Made by a program: the position numbers and the translations under genes. A DNA stretch of 64,000 bases from Morganella psychrotolerans (GTDB lineage: Bacteria > Pseudomonadota > Gammaproteobacteria > Enterobacterales > Enterobacteriaceae), in the NCBI RefSeq assembly GCF_001676055.1, contig NZ_LZEX01000003.1:62001-126000 (forward strand), written 5' to 3'. Positions 24,675 to 33,494 of this stretch are shown in pieces (position 1 is the first letter of the stretch; each line of letters starts with the position of its first letter). The notes under the pieces were generated by a model. The model was given only the letters and a program-made list of their open reading frames with translations, did no database searches and was not told where the DNA came from.

Positions 24675-26735
24675 ATGAGCAACAAAAACAAACTGACCGC
24701 TGAGCAACAGACGGCCATCGCGTACAGCAACTTCCTTACCTCGAAGGGGCTGAAGCCGCGTGCGGGTCAGCAAGACATGATCCGCTTTTGCTCAACCCTG
24801 ATTAACGATATCCCGAAGGATAATGATAAGCCTGTCGTCGGTGTGGTTGAAGCTGGTACCGGCACTGGTAAAACGCTGGGATACTGCTTACCACTGATCC
24901 CACTAGCGAAAGAAAAGGGCAAGACCCTCATTTTATCTACGGCTACCGTTGCGCTCCAGGAGCAGGTTGTTGTCAAAGACCTGCCGGAAATCCAAAGCCA
25001 AGGTGGTTTGAAATTCACTTATGCAATGGCGAAAGGTCGAGGTCGTTACTTCTGCCGTTTGCGTTACGATGCGCACGTAGATGCGGAATTGAATGCCTAT
25101 GGGTATGTCCGCGATGACATGAACAGTCTGGGTGCTGAATTTCAAAGTGGTGAATGGACGGGGGAGCGTGATACATATCCGCTGGAACTGTCGGACAAGT
25201 CATGGAACAAAGTCAACGCAGTCGCCAGCCAGTGCCCTAAGATTAAATGCCCTCATTACAAATCATGCCCCTTCTTTGCCGCGCGCAGCCGACTGGAAGA
25301 AGTGGATGTAGTGATAGCTAACCACGATATCGTCCTGAGCGATCTGTCTTTGGGGGGTGGCGTTATCCTGCCGGTACCGAAAGAAGCCATCTACATATTT
25401 GACGAAGGGCATCACCTGACCAGCAAAGCCATTGAGCATTTTGCCGCTAACGCCTCGTTGGATAATACAGCGCGCTGGTTGGGCGAAGTCAGTGACATGG
25501 TCATGGATATGCAGACCCCTTATGGCGAGAAGATGAATGACCACGTTTACAAGCTGGTGGGATTGGCGTCGGATACTGCCACTGAGCTGATGTCAGTTCG
25601 GGGTACCCTTTTATCTTCTCTGAGCTTCCGGAACGACCACGGTAGCATTGACGTCTATCGTTTCCCTGAGGGCGATGTCCCTGCGGATGTACGCGACCTA
25701 TTCAAAAACGGCATCTATCTGACAAACCAAATGCAGATCTTGGTTGAGAAAATGACGACTATTATCGACGAGGCAGGGGATAAAGTGCAGGCCGATGATA
25801 ATGCCAAGCACAAGATGGCGATTGGTGATTTGAAAAACCGTCTGGAAAACTTGTTGGATGCCCTGCAACGATTCTCTGCACCCACGAGAAAGGGTGATAG
25901 CACCGTGCCCGTTGCTCGCTGGGTGAACATTAAGCGTGACAACAAATCTGAAGTCATCATTCACAGCAGCCCGGTACATGCCGGTGAGCATCTGAACAGA
26001 GAGTTGTGGCAAGAAGCGCATGGAGTGATCATCACGTCAGCGACGCTGCGGACGATGGGTAACTTCGATGCCTACCTGAATGAAGCGGGTTTGGAAAAGG
26101 ACACACCGACCTTACTGGCGAAAAGCCCGTTTGATTACGAGAACAACGGTGTGCTGTTCGTGCCGAAGATGCGCAGCACGCCGAAGAATGCAGAAGCGCA
26201 CACAAACGAACTGATCGAGTTGTTGCCTAAATTAGTGCTGCGACGTAAAGGGTGCCTGGTGCTCTTTTCATCCCGCAAGCAAATGACCGAGGTGTGTGCC
26301 GGTATGCCGGAGGATGTGAAAGAATGCATCCTGATGCAAACAACAATGCCTAAATCAGAAATCGTGTCACGTCACAAGTTACGTATTGATCGCGGTGAGC
26401 CGAGCATTATTTTCGGGATGGCGTCCTTCAGTGAGGGTGTGGACTTGCCAGGGGATTATTGTGACAACGTGATTATTGCCAAGCTGCCGTTTAGCGTGCC
26501 AAGTGACCCGGTCAGCCAGACGATGACGGAGTGGATGGAGAAAGCAGGGCGGAACACCTTTGAGGAAATTACGGTACCGCAGGCATGCATCAAACTTATC
26601 CAGGCAGTAGGTCGTCTTATCCGTACTGAGTCCGATACCGGTGCAGTAACCATTCTGGACTCTCGTATCAAGAACACTCGATACGGTCAGAGCATTCTGG
26701 ATTCACTTCCGCCGTTTCGTCGTGTGATCCGTTAA
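24675..26735 (+). CDS. dinG: DinG-like superfamily 2 DNA helicase
   Basis: DinG-type 5'-3' helicases (XPD relatives) unwind DNA during repair and R-loop or fork processing. The 686-residue product has Walker A EAGTGTGKT (about residue 59), a four-Cys iron-sulfur segment in C(x)nCPKIKCPHYKSCPFF, then IANHDIVL, the DEAH box as FDEGHH, and motif VI QAVGRLIRTESD near the end. E. coli DinG has 716 residues. The start follows GGGATATCGTC. Three candidate ParB palindromes lie just upstream, and a gene with a leader half-copy follows. Confidence 0.88.
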   Translation: MSNKNKLTAEQQTAIAYSNFLTSKGLKPRAGQQDMIRFCSTLINDIPKDNDKPVVGVVEAGTGTGKTLGYCLPLIPLAKEKGKTLILSTATVALQEQVVVKDLPEIQSQGGLKFTYAMAKGRGRYFCRLRYDAHVDAELNAYGYVRDDMNSLGAEFQSGEWTGERDTYPLELSDKSWNKVNAVASQCPKIKCPHYKSCPFFAARSRLEEVDVVIANHDIVLSDLSLGGGVILPVPKEAIYIFDEGHHLTSKAIEHFAANASLDNTARWLGEVSDMVMDMQTPYGEKMNDHVYKLVGLASDTATELMSVRGTLLSSLSFRNDHGSIDVYRFPEGDVPADVRDLFKNGIYLTNQMQILVEKMTTIIDEAGDKVQADDNAKHKMAIGDLKNRLENLLDALQRFSAPTRKGDSTVPVARWVNIKRDNKSEVIIHSSPVHAGEHLNRELWQEAHGVIITSATLRTMGNFDAYLNEAGLEKDTPTLLAKSPFDYENNGVLFVPKMRSTPKNAEAHTNELIELLPKLVLRRKGCLVLFSSRKQMTEVCAGMPEDVKECILMQTTMPKSEIVSRHKLRIDRGEPSIIFGMASFSEGVDLPGDYCDNVIIAKLPFSVPSDPVSQTMTEWMEKAGRNTFEEITVPQACIKLIQAVGRLIRTESDTGAVTILDSRIKNTRYGQSILDSLPPFRRVIR

Positions 26736-26760
26736 TGGTATAGTGGTAAACAAAACGAAT
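26736..26760 (+). promoter_or_regulatory. Dispersed leader family, distal half at 26.7 kb
   Basis: GGTATAGT is followed by GGTAAACAAAACGAATGC directly after the helicase stop. The TTCGTCAGC part is missing because coding sequence occupies that position. Confidence 0.55.
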
Positions 26761-26773
26761 GCATGGGTGTGTC

Positions 26774-27454
26774 ATGGAAAAATACGAAGGCGTCATCACG
26801 GTGGTATTTCAGTTCGTCGGTAAGGTCGCTGCGCCCTTCGCCACCAGCAACCTGTTTGCCGAAAACTTACTGAAAGGTGAGAAGCTGTGGAATGACCCAG
26901 GAACGACTGGCAACCTGATGCTTCAAAAAATTCTGGCTGAGCAGGGCGCGGCTGATCCCAATGATGGCAAGATTCACACCCGAACTGCGGAATTGGAAAC
27001 GCACAGTGAACGCATGGCCTTCCAGAAGTTGGTGGGATTGCCTCCGTACAGTGATTTAACTAATGCTGTGGCTATTCTGATCGGCGGGTTAGAGAGGGCA
27101 GGGCGGTTGATGAGTGTGAAGACAACGTCCGCTACTCCGTTACCCAATGGAGAAACCATCATTTCAACCCGTGATGCTCAGCGCCGTTTATTCTTCATGA
27201 ACCAGCACGGCATTTGCTTCACGGTAGATAGCCAATTGTTGATTGCTGTCGATAAACTGGAAGACGCAAAGTTCTTCGCCACTGAAGAAGAGTTGGATGC
27301 GGCTGGAGTTGCGCGCTGGGGAGAGAACGGCACAGGCCGTTGGCGGGTGCTGGTGGCTACGATCGGTGAAGAGATTTGCGGTCTCTTCGAGTTCGGTGAA
27401 ATGACCTCCCTGGGTAAGAGACCGGAAGGGCGGATTAACGAACTGTCGATGTAA
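26774..27454 (+). CDS. Hypothetical protein, 226 residues
   Basis: The start follows GGGTGTGTC. An upstream in-frame Met at 26759 is possible. The product is soluble, with LETHSERMAFQKLVGLPPYSDLTNAV and a helical end. A 7-residue Phe/Gly-rich segment is near the C-terminus (CGLFEFGEM). No family is recognised. A strong terminator follows. Confidence 0.7.
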   Translation: MEKYEGVITVVFQFVGKVAAPFATSNLFAENLLKGEKLWNDPGTTGNLMLQKILAEQGAADPNDGKIHTRTAELETHSERMAFQKLVGLPPYSDLTNAVAILIGGLERAGRLMSVKTTSATPLPNGETIISTRDAQRRLFFMNQHGICFTVDSQLLIAVDKLEDAKFFATEEELDAAGVARWGENGTGRWRVLVATIGEEICGLFEFGEMTSLGKRPEGRINELSM

Positions 27455-27475
27455 GGCCAACTCCATCATGTTTAG

Positions 27476-27502
27476 AAAGCACCTTTTTTGGTGCTTTTTT
27501 TT
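27476..27502 (+). terminator. Rho-independent terminator
   Basis: AAAGCACC and GGTGCTTT pair around T6, followed by T8. Confidence 0.9.
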
Positions 27503-27509
27503 GTTTTTG

Positions 27510-27570
27510 CTATTCGTCAGCGGTGAGGGTGGGGTGATACTGGTTGCAAGTAAACAAAACAAACAACACA
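27510..27570 (+). promoter_or_regulatory. Dispersed leader family, full copy at 27.5 kb
   Basis: It has CTATTCGTCAGCGGTGAGG, then GTGGGGTGATACTGGTTGC, then AAGTAAACAAAACAAACAAC. It starts directly after a terminator, so this must be a promoter for the next gene. Confidence 0.88.
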
Positions 27571-27581
27571 AAGGGATCATC

Positions 27582-27909
27582 ATGAACAATCTTCTTTCTG
27601 CTCTGCGTTCCACTGCTCAGGTTCAGCCTGATATCGCAATCCCATCTTCAGGCAAAGTAACTGGCTTCCTGTTCGATGCGTCAAAGATTGGTGGTTTCCG
27701 GGGTGAGCACATCGCCGTCTATCCTGCCTGGTCAAAAGCTAACTCACACGGAGTAGCTGGCAATGATGTTTCTCTTAGTGGTGGACGTTCACTTTTTTTC
27801 ATCCCGACTTCTGGCACTTCAAGCCCTACGCTCTGAAATTGAATCACGCTTCGCTGCCCAGCTTCAGGCCATTGATAACGTGATCGCTGAGGCGGAGAGT
27901 CGCCCGTAA
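27582..27909 (+). pseudogene. Hypothetical gene frameshifted in a run of seven T
   Basis: The first frame runs from ATG 27582 and stops at 27836. Dropping one T from the T7 run near 27795 joins it to a frame that continues as SRLLALQALRSEIESRFAA to a stop at 27909. The C-terminal part then becomes a regular amphipathic helix. The total length is one base over a multiple of three. The repaired protein would be about 108 residues, with unknown function. It has a full copy of the dispersed leader. Confidence 0.6.
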
Positions 27910-27917
27910 CCCCCCAC

Positions 27918-27933
27918 ATTTCGCATGCGAAAT
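27918..27933. promoter_or_regulatory. Palindrome ATTTCGCATGCGAAAT, copy 11
   Basis: A perfect copy 29 bases upstream of the next ATG. Confidence 0.8.
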
Positions 27934-27962
27934 AATACCCGATAACAGAAAAGGAATAGGCT

Positions 27963-28274
27963 ATGCAGACTCATGAATTAGTCACCAAGGCAGAACAACT
28001 GATCCAGCGCAAGGATGGGGCACAGGCGAAAATTGTTGCTACCGCGATGTTCGGTACTGGCCTGCATATGTCGGTCGATGTCTTCGTGCTGCGCCGTGAC
28101 AATGCAGAACAGAATTGGCAGCTTTGCAGCGACAAGCCACACCCAGACTTCAAGACCATGTCTCGCGAAGATTATGTGAAGTTTGGGCGCTCTGAAATGC
28201 TGCGAACGGTAACCGCTGGTGAGCTGTTGAAAGTCACTGGGATGATTGGTCAACCCATTGCTAACTACCAATAA
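27963..28274 (+). CDS. Hypothetical protein, 103 residues
   Basis: AAGGAATAGGCT precedes the ATG. The product has KIVATAMFGTGLHMSVDVFVLRRDNAEQNW (beta hairpins) and a helical C-terminus. It is a small soluble protein of unknown family. Confidence 0.7.
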   Translation: MQTHELVTKAEQLIQRKDGAQAKIVATAMFGTGLHMSVDVFVLRRDNAEQNWQLCSDKPHPDFKTMSREDYVKFGRSEMLRTVTAGELLKVTGMIGQPIANYQ

Positions 28275-28304
28275 ACGTCAACCCGAAACGATGTCATGAA
28301 ATCA

Positions 28305-28337
28305 TTCAAAAAAGCATCTTAAAAAGTGCTTTTTTTC
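28305..28337 (+). terminator. Rho-independent terminator
   Basis: AAAAAAGCA(T)CTT and AAGTGCTTTTTTT form an imperfect stem ending in a T run. Confidence 0.65.
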
Positions 28338-28345
28338 TGCCAAAA

Positions 28346-28404
28346 TCCTTCGTCAGCGGTTGGGGGCAGGGGATACTGAATGCAAGAAAACAAACCAATA
28401 ACAG
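28346..28404 (+). promoter_or_regulatory. Dispersed leader family, full copy at 28.35 kb
   Basis: It has CCTTCGTCAGCGGTTGGG, then GGGGATACTGAATGC, then AAGAAAACAAACCAATAAC. Confidence 0.8.
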
Positions 28405-28412
28405 GGGTCACC

Positions 28413-28742
28413 ATGAAAGTCATTGTCTTCAGTCTGCCGAATTGCCAGCCTTGCCGAATGACCAAAGAGCGCCTTACCGCGAACGGAATTGAATTCGTGG
28501 AAGGTAGCATCGAAAAGCATCGTGAGCTGTTTCGTAGCATGGGTTTCAAATCGGCCCCTGTGGTGCTGGTGGAACCTGATACAGGTATGGCGCTTTCCTG
28601 GTCTGGATATCGACCTGAATTTATCAAAGCACTGATCGAAGGCAAGCCCGAAGGTTATGGCATTACGGGTTATGCCCGGATGCGTATTGTTATCGAAATG
28701 CGTGAGCCTGAACTGTTTGCGGCTCCTGGTGAACCGAAGTAG
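28413..28742 (+). CDS. nrdH: NrdH-like glutaredoxin
   Basis: NrdH-type redoxins pass electrons from thioredoxin reductase to ribonucleotide reductase. The 109-residue product has the active-site CxxC as NCQPCRMTK near residues 10-16 and the cis-Pro region KSAPVVLV. It also has WSGYRPEFIKAL, matching the NrdH signature WSGFRPDMI. The C-terminus is about 30 residues longer than in NrdH (81 residues), and that extension is not recognised. No nrdEF or nrdAB gene is nearby. With the YfaE-like ferredoxin it suggests support of host dNTP synthesis. Confidence 0.82.
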   Translation: MKVIVFSLPNCQPCRMTKERLTANGIEFVEGSIEKHRELFRSMGFKSAPVVLVEPDTGMALSWSGYRPEFIKALIEGKPEGYGITGYARMRIVIEMREPELFAAPGEPK

Positions 28743-28755
28743 GAAGGGGTAGAAC

Positions 28756-29160
28756 GTGAGCCATCAAACTATCGCAATCCCACCAGCATTAGGTCTGCAA
28801 CCACCAAGTGGTGCGGATGTCGTTTTGCTGTCGGAGCTGACTGAAGCCCTGCTGGTAGCTGAGATTAATGTCGCTGTGACGCTGGAGCCGATCGCCTGGA
28901 CTCCGCCTTCTGGCCGTGCGGTGATGTACCGACAGGATGCAATCGAAGCACTGTTTAAAGCAGGGATCCCAGTTGACGCTGGTGAGGTTTTGTCGGCCAC
29001 CAGCAATGACACTCAGCCGATCGACGATGCAGAGCTCGAAGCTTTGTTGGATATGCGTGAAGACATGGGTGGCACTGACTCGTTTTACAAGGCGCTAGAT
29101 GGCGCACTGGATGGTATTTTGTCACGGTTATATGCGGCTGAGCGAAACGCTAAGCATTAA
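28756..29160 (+). CDS. Hypothetical protein, 134 residues (GTG start)
   Basis: GTG is the start, with AGGAAGGGGT upstream. The product is acidic and mostly helical, with a Pro-rich opening and LEALLDMREDMGGTDSFYKALDGALDGIL near the end. It sits between the NrdH-like gene and a small membrane gene. The family is unknown. Confidence 0.65.
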   Translation: MSHQTIAIPPALGLQPPSGADVVLLSELTEALLVAEINVAVTLEPIAWTPPSGRAVMYRQDAIEALFKAGIPVDAGEVLSATSNDTQPIDDAELEALLDMREDMGGTDSFYKALDGALDGILSRLYAAERNAKH

Positions 29161-29178
29161 CAACAATTGGGGTAAAGC

Positions 29179-29418
29179 ATGTTGTATGGGCCAAATGGTA
29201 TCTCCAAGTTAGTTTCAACGCAGGTATTCGGTACGGATGGGGGTTCCTTGTCTGTGGCTAACCTGATCATCCTGGGTTTATTGCTGGTGTTAATGCTGTG
29301 GTTTGTCTACCAAGTAGTGCGTGACAAAATCATTCCCGTTTGGGTGCGAGTCATGCTGACGCTGTCCGTTTCCTGTATGTGGGTGACCGTTGCCCGCATC
29401 CTGTATCGTAATGTTTGA
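29179..29418 (+). CDS. Small two-helix membrane protein
   Basis: The 79-residue product has hydrophobic helices near residues 27-46 (LIILGLLLVLMLWFVYQVV) and 52-71. It lies 18 bases downstream of the previous gene and 9 bases upstream of the methyltransferase. Its function is unknown. Confidence 0.65.
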   Translation: MLYGPNGISKLVSTQVFGTDGGSLSVANLIILGLLLVLMLWFVYQVVRDKIIPVWVRVMLTLSVSCMWVTVARILYRNV

Positions 29419-29427
29419 GGGTTGAGC

Positions 29428-30357
29428 ATGTCACCTGTACTGATGAACAGCTATTTTTGCGGTGCCGGGCTGATGGACATTGGCCTGATGAAAGCAGGTA
29501 TTCAGATTGCCCAGTCATTCGAACTGGACAAAGATGCTGTTAAAACTTATCGCCACAACCTGGGCGACCATATCAAGCACTGCGATATCACGCAGGAACA
29601 AGTGCTGGGACAGGACAGCTGTCATGGCATGTCTTTCACGTATCCTTGCACGAAATACTCTGCGATCGGCGATATCCACGGCACCCGCACTGGTGACGAG
29701 CTCTTCCTGCATGCTCTGCGTCATCTGGCCGTTGCCCGGCCTGAATTCTACGTGATTGAGAACGTGCCGGGCATGCAAGCTTTTCCGATCGTCATGGAAG
29801 CCATGACCAAGCTGGCGGGCTATTTCATTCAGGTGTTCTGCCCCGTGAAATCTGAACTGTGGGTGCCACAACGTCGGCATCGCCTGATTATCATCGGTAC
29901 GCGTCGGCCATTTGATATTAGACCGCCTGAAAATGCGCGCCCAATCCCTCTTAGTGCGATTTTAGAGGATAACCCGACCGTTCGTATCCCTAAGTCGGTA
30001 GAAACGCGCCTACGTGGCGGATATCGCGATGCACCTATCATTAGCGATCCGGCAAAGGGTGATATTGCACCGACCTGCGTTGCACATTACTCCCGCGACC
30101 GCTCAACGCGACTCGTGGTCGATAAACGCTTCCCGCTAGGTGTGCGTCCGTACTCTGTGCGTGAATACGCACGTTTGCAGGGTGTGCCTGACTGGTTTGA
30201 GTTCCCAGTGTGCGATACCTCAGCATATAAGCAGATCGGCAACGGGGTCAGTACCTACGTCGGCGAATGGATCGGTAATGAAATGATCCGCTACATGGCG
30301 CAGGTGCGTGACAAGTTATCCAGGGGTATCTATCGACCGGGAAGGCTGCTTCAGTAA
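29428..30357 (+). CDS. DNA cytosine-C5 methyltransferase
   Basis: The enzyme would transfer a methyl group from SAM to cytosine in DNA. Conserved motifs appear in order: motif I FCGAGLMDIG (about residue 10), motif IV YPCTKYS with the catalytic Cys (residue 71 or so), motif VI ENVPG, motif VIII QRRHRLIIIGTR, and motif X KQIGNGVS near the end. The 309-residue length is on the short side. The target recognition region between VIII and X is only about 100 residues. No partner restriction enzyme is visible, so it is an orphan. A role in anti-restriction or regulation is inferred. Confidence 0.88.
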   Translation: MSPVLMNSYFCGAGLMDIGLMKAGIQIAQSFELDKDAVKTYRHNLGDHIKHCDITQEQVLGQDSCHGMSFTYPCTKYSAIGDIHGTRTGDELFLHALRHLAVARPEFYVIENVPGMQAFPIVMEAMTKLAGYFIQVFCPVKSELWVPQRRHRLIIIGTRRPFDIRPPENARPIPLSAILEDNPTVRIPKSVETRLRGGYRDAPIISDPAKGDIAPTCVAHYSRDRSTRLVVDKRFPLGVRPYSVREYARLQGVPDWFEFPVCDTSAYKQIGNGVSTYVGEWIGNEMIRYMAQVRDKLSRGIYRPGRLLQ

Positions 30358-30458
30358 TGAAAAGCTATGATCTGAAGTTCTATCGTGAATTGCGTGCCGA
30401 TGGCTATGTCGCTATCGCGGCGCTGTATTATGCCCGTAAAGCAAATTACGGGTACTGA
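30357..30458 (+). CDS. Mini-protein, 33 residues, coupled to the methyltransferase
   Basis: The ATG overlaps the methyltransferase stop (TAATG). The frame encodes a helical, Tyr-rich peptide (MKSYDLKFYRELRADGYVA) ending in YYARKANYGY. Coupling and clean codon use support translation, but it is too short to be sure. Confidence 0.45.
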   Translation: MKSYDLKFYRELRADGYVAIAALYYARKANYGY

Positions 30459-30487
30459 CATCCACCATACACTGGAAAAACAAAGCC

Positions 30488-31066
30488 ATGACTACTGAGC
30501 AGAAATCGTCGCTCGCTACCGGCGCACCTCTGAACGCAGAAACCTGGGCAGACTTCGTGTCCCGCCTGAAATATCACTGTGTTGGAAAGGGTACGGATGA
30601 ACACTGCACCGCTGACCCGCTGTTTGTCGTGCAAAGAAAGCGTCTGATCACTGGTCTGGATATGGACTATGTCGAAGACTGGCTGGTGGCCGTGGATGAT
30701 GCCAGATGGTTTAGCCCGCAGGAATACTGGGATGACCTGGATTCAGAAGAGCGGGAAGCGCTTAATCAAAAATGCCAGACCGAGTACCGGGCTGATTTTC
30801 TGGCTATTCGCCTCGACCAGCAATGGGATGTGCTCGGCGAGTTGCCTGAGCACACCGTAACTGGCTACGTCTGGGAGTGGGAGTACGTCAACGCGCACCT
30901 CACTCGCGAAGCGGCGGACGCCTTCATTCAACGCAAAAAGCACGACTACACCAAGTTGGAAATTTTCGTCGATTCACAGTATTGGGCGAAGGAATTCAAC
31001 ACCATCCGCGACGCCATTTTGACTGGCAAACTGGTTTATCAGGAGAAAAAAGATGACAGTAATTGA
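30488..31066 (+). CDS. Hypothetical protein, 192 residues
   Basis: The product is an acidic, Trp-rich soluble protein (VEDWLVAVDDARWFSPQEYWDDLDSEEREALNQK). It resembles proteins of phage accessory regions only in style, with no family identified. It overlaps the next gene by 14 bases. Confidence 0.7.
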   Translation: MTTEQKSSLATGAPLNAETWADFVSRLKYHCVGKGTDEHCTADPLFVVQRKRLITGLDMDYVEDWLVAVDDARWFSPQEYWDDLDSEEREALNQKCQTEYRADFLAIRLDQQWDVLGELPEHTVTGYVWEWEYVNAHLTREAADAFIQRKKHDYTKLEIFVDSQYWAKEFNTIRDAILTGKLVYQEKKDDSN

Positions 31067-31826
31067 GATCCAAGGCCTGCTGGACGACAAGTGTATCCCA
31101 CGCGATATGCGGGTCAACGAAACGCTGGTCAATTACCTGGCACGTAAACTGGCTGAAGGTGAGCGATTGCGCACTGAGAACATCCAGCTGGTGGAAGAGC
31201 TCAAACGCGTGACCGACGGTTTGGAGTTCTTCTCGTACAGCACCGACGGCGGTTACGATCAGCACGACAGCGCCGAAAAAGCCCGGCAAGCCGCTGAAGA
31301 ACACATCGACTACTACCGGGGTGAGGCCTGTGACGGTTGGTCTGATGAAACCGACCAGGTAGTGTGGGGTATCGTCGTGCAACGTGCCTGTCAGACCGAT
31401 CTGCGCGAAGTGGGGCCGGAAGATAGCGTGGGCAGTCACATCACTCAGGTCTGTGACTACGCGTTGATGCCTGCGCTGGAAAACAGCCCGACCAAAGGCT
31501 ACGTCCCGGCGTCTGAAGTTGAACACCTGATGGCTGAAGGTAAAATGCTGAAAGACGCTCATGCCGCCATTCTTGAGCACATCGACGTGACGGACAAAGG
31601 CCTGGCAGGTACTGCGGCCATGATCGCCAACGATGCACTCAACAATACGGACTACCAGGCGATTGAACGCGGCCTGCGGAAAATCAGGAAGGATTCCATC
31701 GTCGAAGCCGCACACCATGCTGGTGAAATCGCGCAGAAAATGACGCGTGAAAGTAGTAAGGAAGTGGTCAAAGCCGTTGGTCGTCGCCTCTTGGTGCTAG
31801 CGGAACATGTAGGGAACGGCCAATGA
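31053..31826 (+). CDS. Phage-type accessory protein, 257 residues
   Basis: An AGGAG site overlaps the end of the previous gene. The product has an N-terminal coiled-coil (LARKLAEGERLRTENIQLVEELKR) and a middle part with two Cys and several acidic stretches. A long helical C-terminus follows (LRKIRKDSIVEAAHHAGEIAQKMTRESS). The layout resembles Ea22-like phage proteins, but this is weak. It overlaps the next gene by four bases. Confidence 0.65.
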   Translation: MTVIEIQGLLDDKCIPRDMRVNETLVNYLARKLAEGERLRTENIQLVEELKRVTDGLEFFSYSTDGGYDQHDSAEKARQAAEEHIDYYRGEACDGWSDETDQVVWGIVVQRACQTDLREVGPEDSVGSHITQVCDYALMPALENSPTKGYVPASEVEHLMAEGKMLKDAHAAILEHIDVTDKGLAGTAAMIANDALNNTDYQAIERGLRKIRKDSIVEAAHHAGEIAQKMTRESSKEVVKAVGRRLLVLAEHVGNGQ

Positions 31827-32152
31827 CCGAACTGAAGGCAAAGCTGCGCCGGATATTCGACGGCGATGACATCGACTGCGTGCGTGACCGTACTGGCAAA
31901 AGCGACGACTACTGCGAAGGCTTTGTTGACGGTATGAACGATGCGCTTAACCAGCTGGCTGAAGGCGTTGCGCCTATGCTGGCAGGGGCTGAAATCACAG
32001 GGCTGGAAAGCTTTGTTGCTCGCATGTACCAGCGAGCGAACCAGCTGGTGGACGACGGCCTGAGCACAACGCTGATTAACCAGGCGCGCTCTGCTGCTGT
32101 ATTGGCCGAACAGATGATCACCGAACTGAAAGGTGAAGGTGCTCCGCCATAA
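31823..32152 (+). CDS. Hypothetical protein, 109 residues
   Basis: It starts by an ATGA overlap and has SDDYCEGFVDGMNDALNQLAEG, then a predicted helical bundle. A GGGGC-GAAA-GCCCC terminator follows. The family is unknown. Confidence 0.65.
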   Translation: MTELKAKLRRIFDGDDIDCVRDRTGKSDDYCEGFVDGMNDALNQLAEGVAPMLAGAEITGLESFVARMYQRANQLVDDGLSTTLINQARSAAVLAEQMITELKGEGAPP

Positions 32153-32184
32153 CAAAGTCCAAAGCCGTGACCTGAAAAGCAATA

Positions 32185-32202
32185 GGGGCGAAAGCCCCTT
32201 TT
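32185..32202 (+). terminator. Rho-independent terminator
   Basis: GGGGC and GCCCC pair around a GAAA tetraloop and are followed by TTTT. Confidence 0.85.
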
Positions 32203-32260
32203 CGTATTGTACTCGTAGAAATAAAAACACTTGTAGAAGTATTAGGCACAGCTATTTAGG

Positions 32261-33325
32261 TTAGGGGAATATACGACCTTGTTGGATCTCAAACCTTTTT
32301 GTATAACAATGCATCATCAGATCTCTATTTGTTTGATAGGGCTCTCCTGCATTTTTACTTACCAAGGCAATATCCTTAAATGATGTTTTATTTAAAAACC
32401 CATCATCTAATCGTGATGAAAAATTAATGAATTTTGTAATATATTTATTTTCATATAATTGCTGTATTTCTGCCTTTGCAAGACATTCAATATGCTCACC
32501 ACAACATTTTAAAAACTCATCCTTCTCCGATTCATTAAATTCAGGAAACATATCAAAATCTACTTTCCAATCGTCATATATTCGAATCTGATTCCAAGCA
32601 TGATGTTCCATTCCATGAGCCATTATGAAAAATTTAAATGAATCTGTGAATGTTGATGCTGGAAGGACATAATATTCAAGGTCATCATAGACCGTTATTT
32701 CAACAAACTCATGGTATTCATTATCAGGTACAATTATGAATGCTATATCTTCAAAATCAAATTTAACGTTTTTGTTTATACGCCATTCTTTTTCCCAACG
32801 CATATCATAACTAGGCCCCCAAGCCTCTAATGTAAAGGGCTCGTTAAAAACTAATCGACGAATTGAAATTTCATCTTCTTCATTGATGTACCTAACGGGC
32901 CTCATTCCCAAGGATTGAAGAAAATCATGATAGAAAACAATTCCATACTCAGAGTTTCTAGCCTCAAAGTGTTGAGCAACTTCCCCTTGGGTACAATGCG
33001 CGAAACTTACAGACTTTATCTCATGAGGAAAGTCCTTTCCCTTTTTAAATTTATTAGCGTAAAAGCCCTTTGGATTTGCAGTTAGTTCTTTTTCTCTCAG
33101 CAGACTTAAGAATCTCTCTTTAGCCGATAAATCAACAATATCCTTAAACACTCGTTCTGAACCAACGCCCTTCTCATACCTACAAGATGGATCACTAACT
33201 ACATGTAAAAAAAATTCAACTTGATAGTCACGGTAACGCTCTAAAATCCCTTCGAACGTTTCTATGTTAGGTTCGAAAAGATGCTTCTCTACAAAAGATA
33301 TATTACCGTCATTAATAGTGATCAT
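32261..33325 (-). CDS. AbiGi-like putative phage-resistance protein
   Basis: The 354-residue product has the core I associate with the AbiGi family (PF10899). This is a segment SVSFAHCTQGEVAQHF, then YGIVFYHDFLQSLGMRPVRYI, and later WEKEWRIN followed by a hydrophobic strand AFIIVP. AbiGi is known as part of an abortive-infection system against phages. The gene is clearly AT-richer than its neighbours and lies opposite to them, as an inserted cargo gene would. The long C-terminal part is not recognised. No AbiGii-type partner is visible, though a second AT-rich gene follows divergently spaced on the same strand. Confidence 0.6.
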   Translation of the reverse strand: MITINDGNISFVEKHLFEPNIETFEGILERYRDYQVEFFLHVVSDPSCRYEKGVGSERVFKDIVDLSAKERFLSLLREKELTANPKGFYANKFKKGKDFPHEIKSVSFAHCTQGEVAQHFEARNSEYGIVFYHDFLQSLGMRPVRYINEEDEISIRRLVFNEPFTLEAWGPSYDMRWEKEWRINKNVKFDFEDIAFIIVPDNEYHEFVEITVYDDLEYYVLPASTFTDSFKFFIMAHGMEHHAWNQIRIYDDWKVDFDMFPEFNESEKDEFLKCCGEHIECLAKAEIQQLYENKYITKFINFSSRLDDGFLNKTSFKDIALVSKNAGEPYQTNRDLMMHCYTKRFEIQQGRIFP

Positions 33326-33494
33326 GTTATTTCCAATAAATTTAAACTCTAGAGACTATGCAGATAGACACAAGATTCATATTTTGACAAAAGCTGCCAC
33401 CTTGTACATCTTGTGTTGGTTCAATGTGCTCTATCAAATAAGGCTTTGTTTTAGGCTTTGCAATATTAGACCATACTTAAGTTTATGTACGTTT

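Noticed and set aside
30996-31718. A 240-codon open frame on the minus strand
   Set aside because: It lies opposite overlapping plus-strand genes with good starts. Its translation is a typical shadow with no motif.
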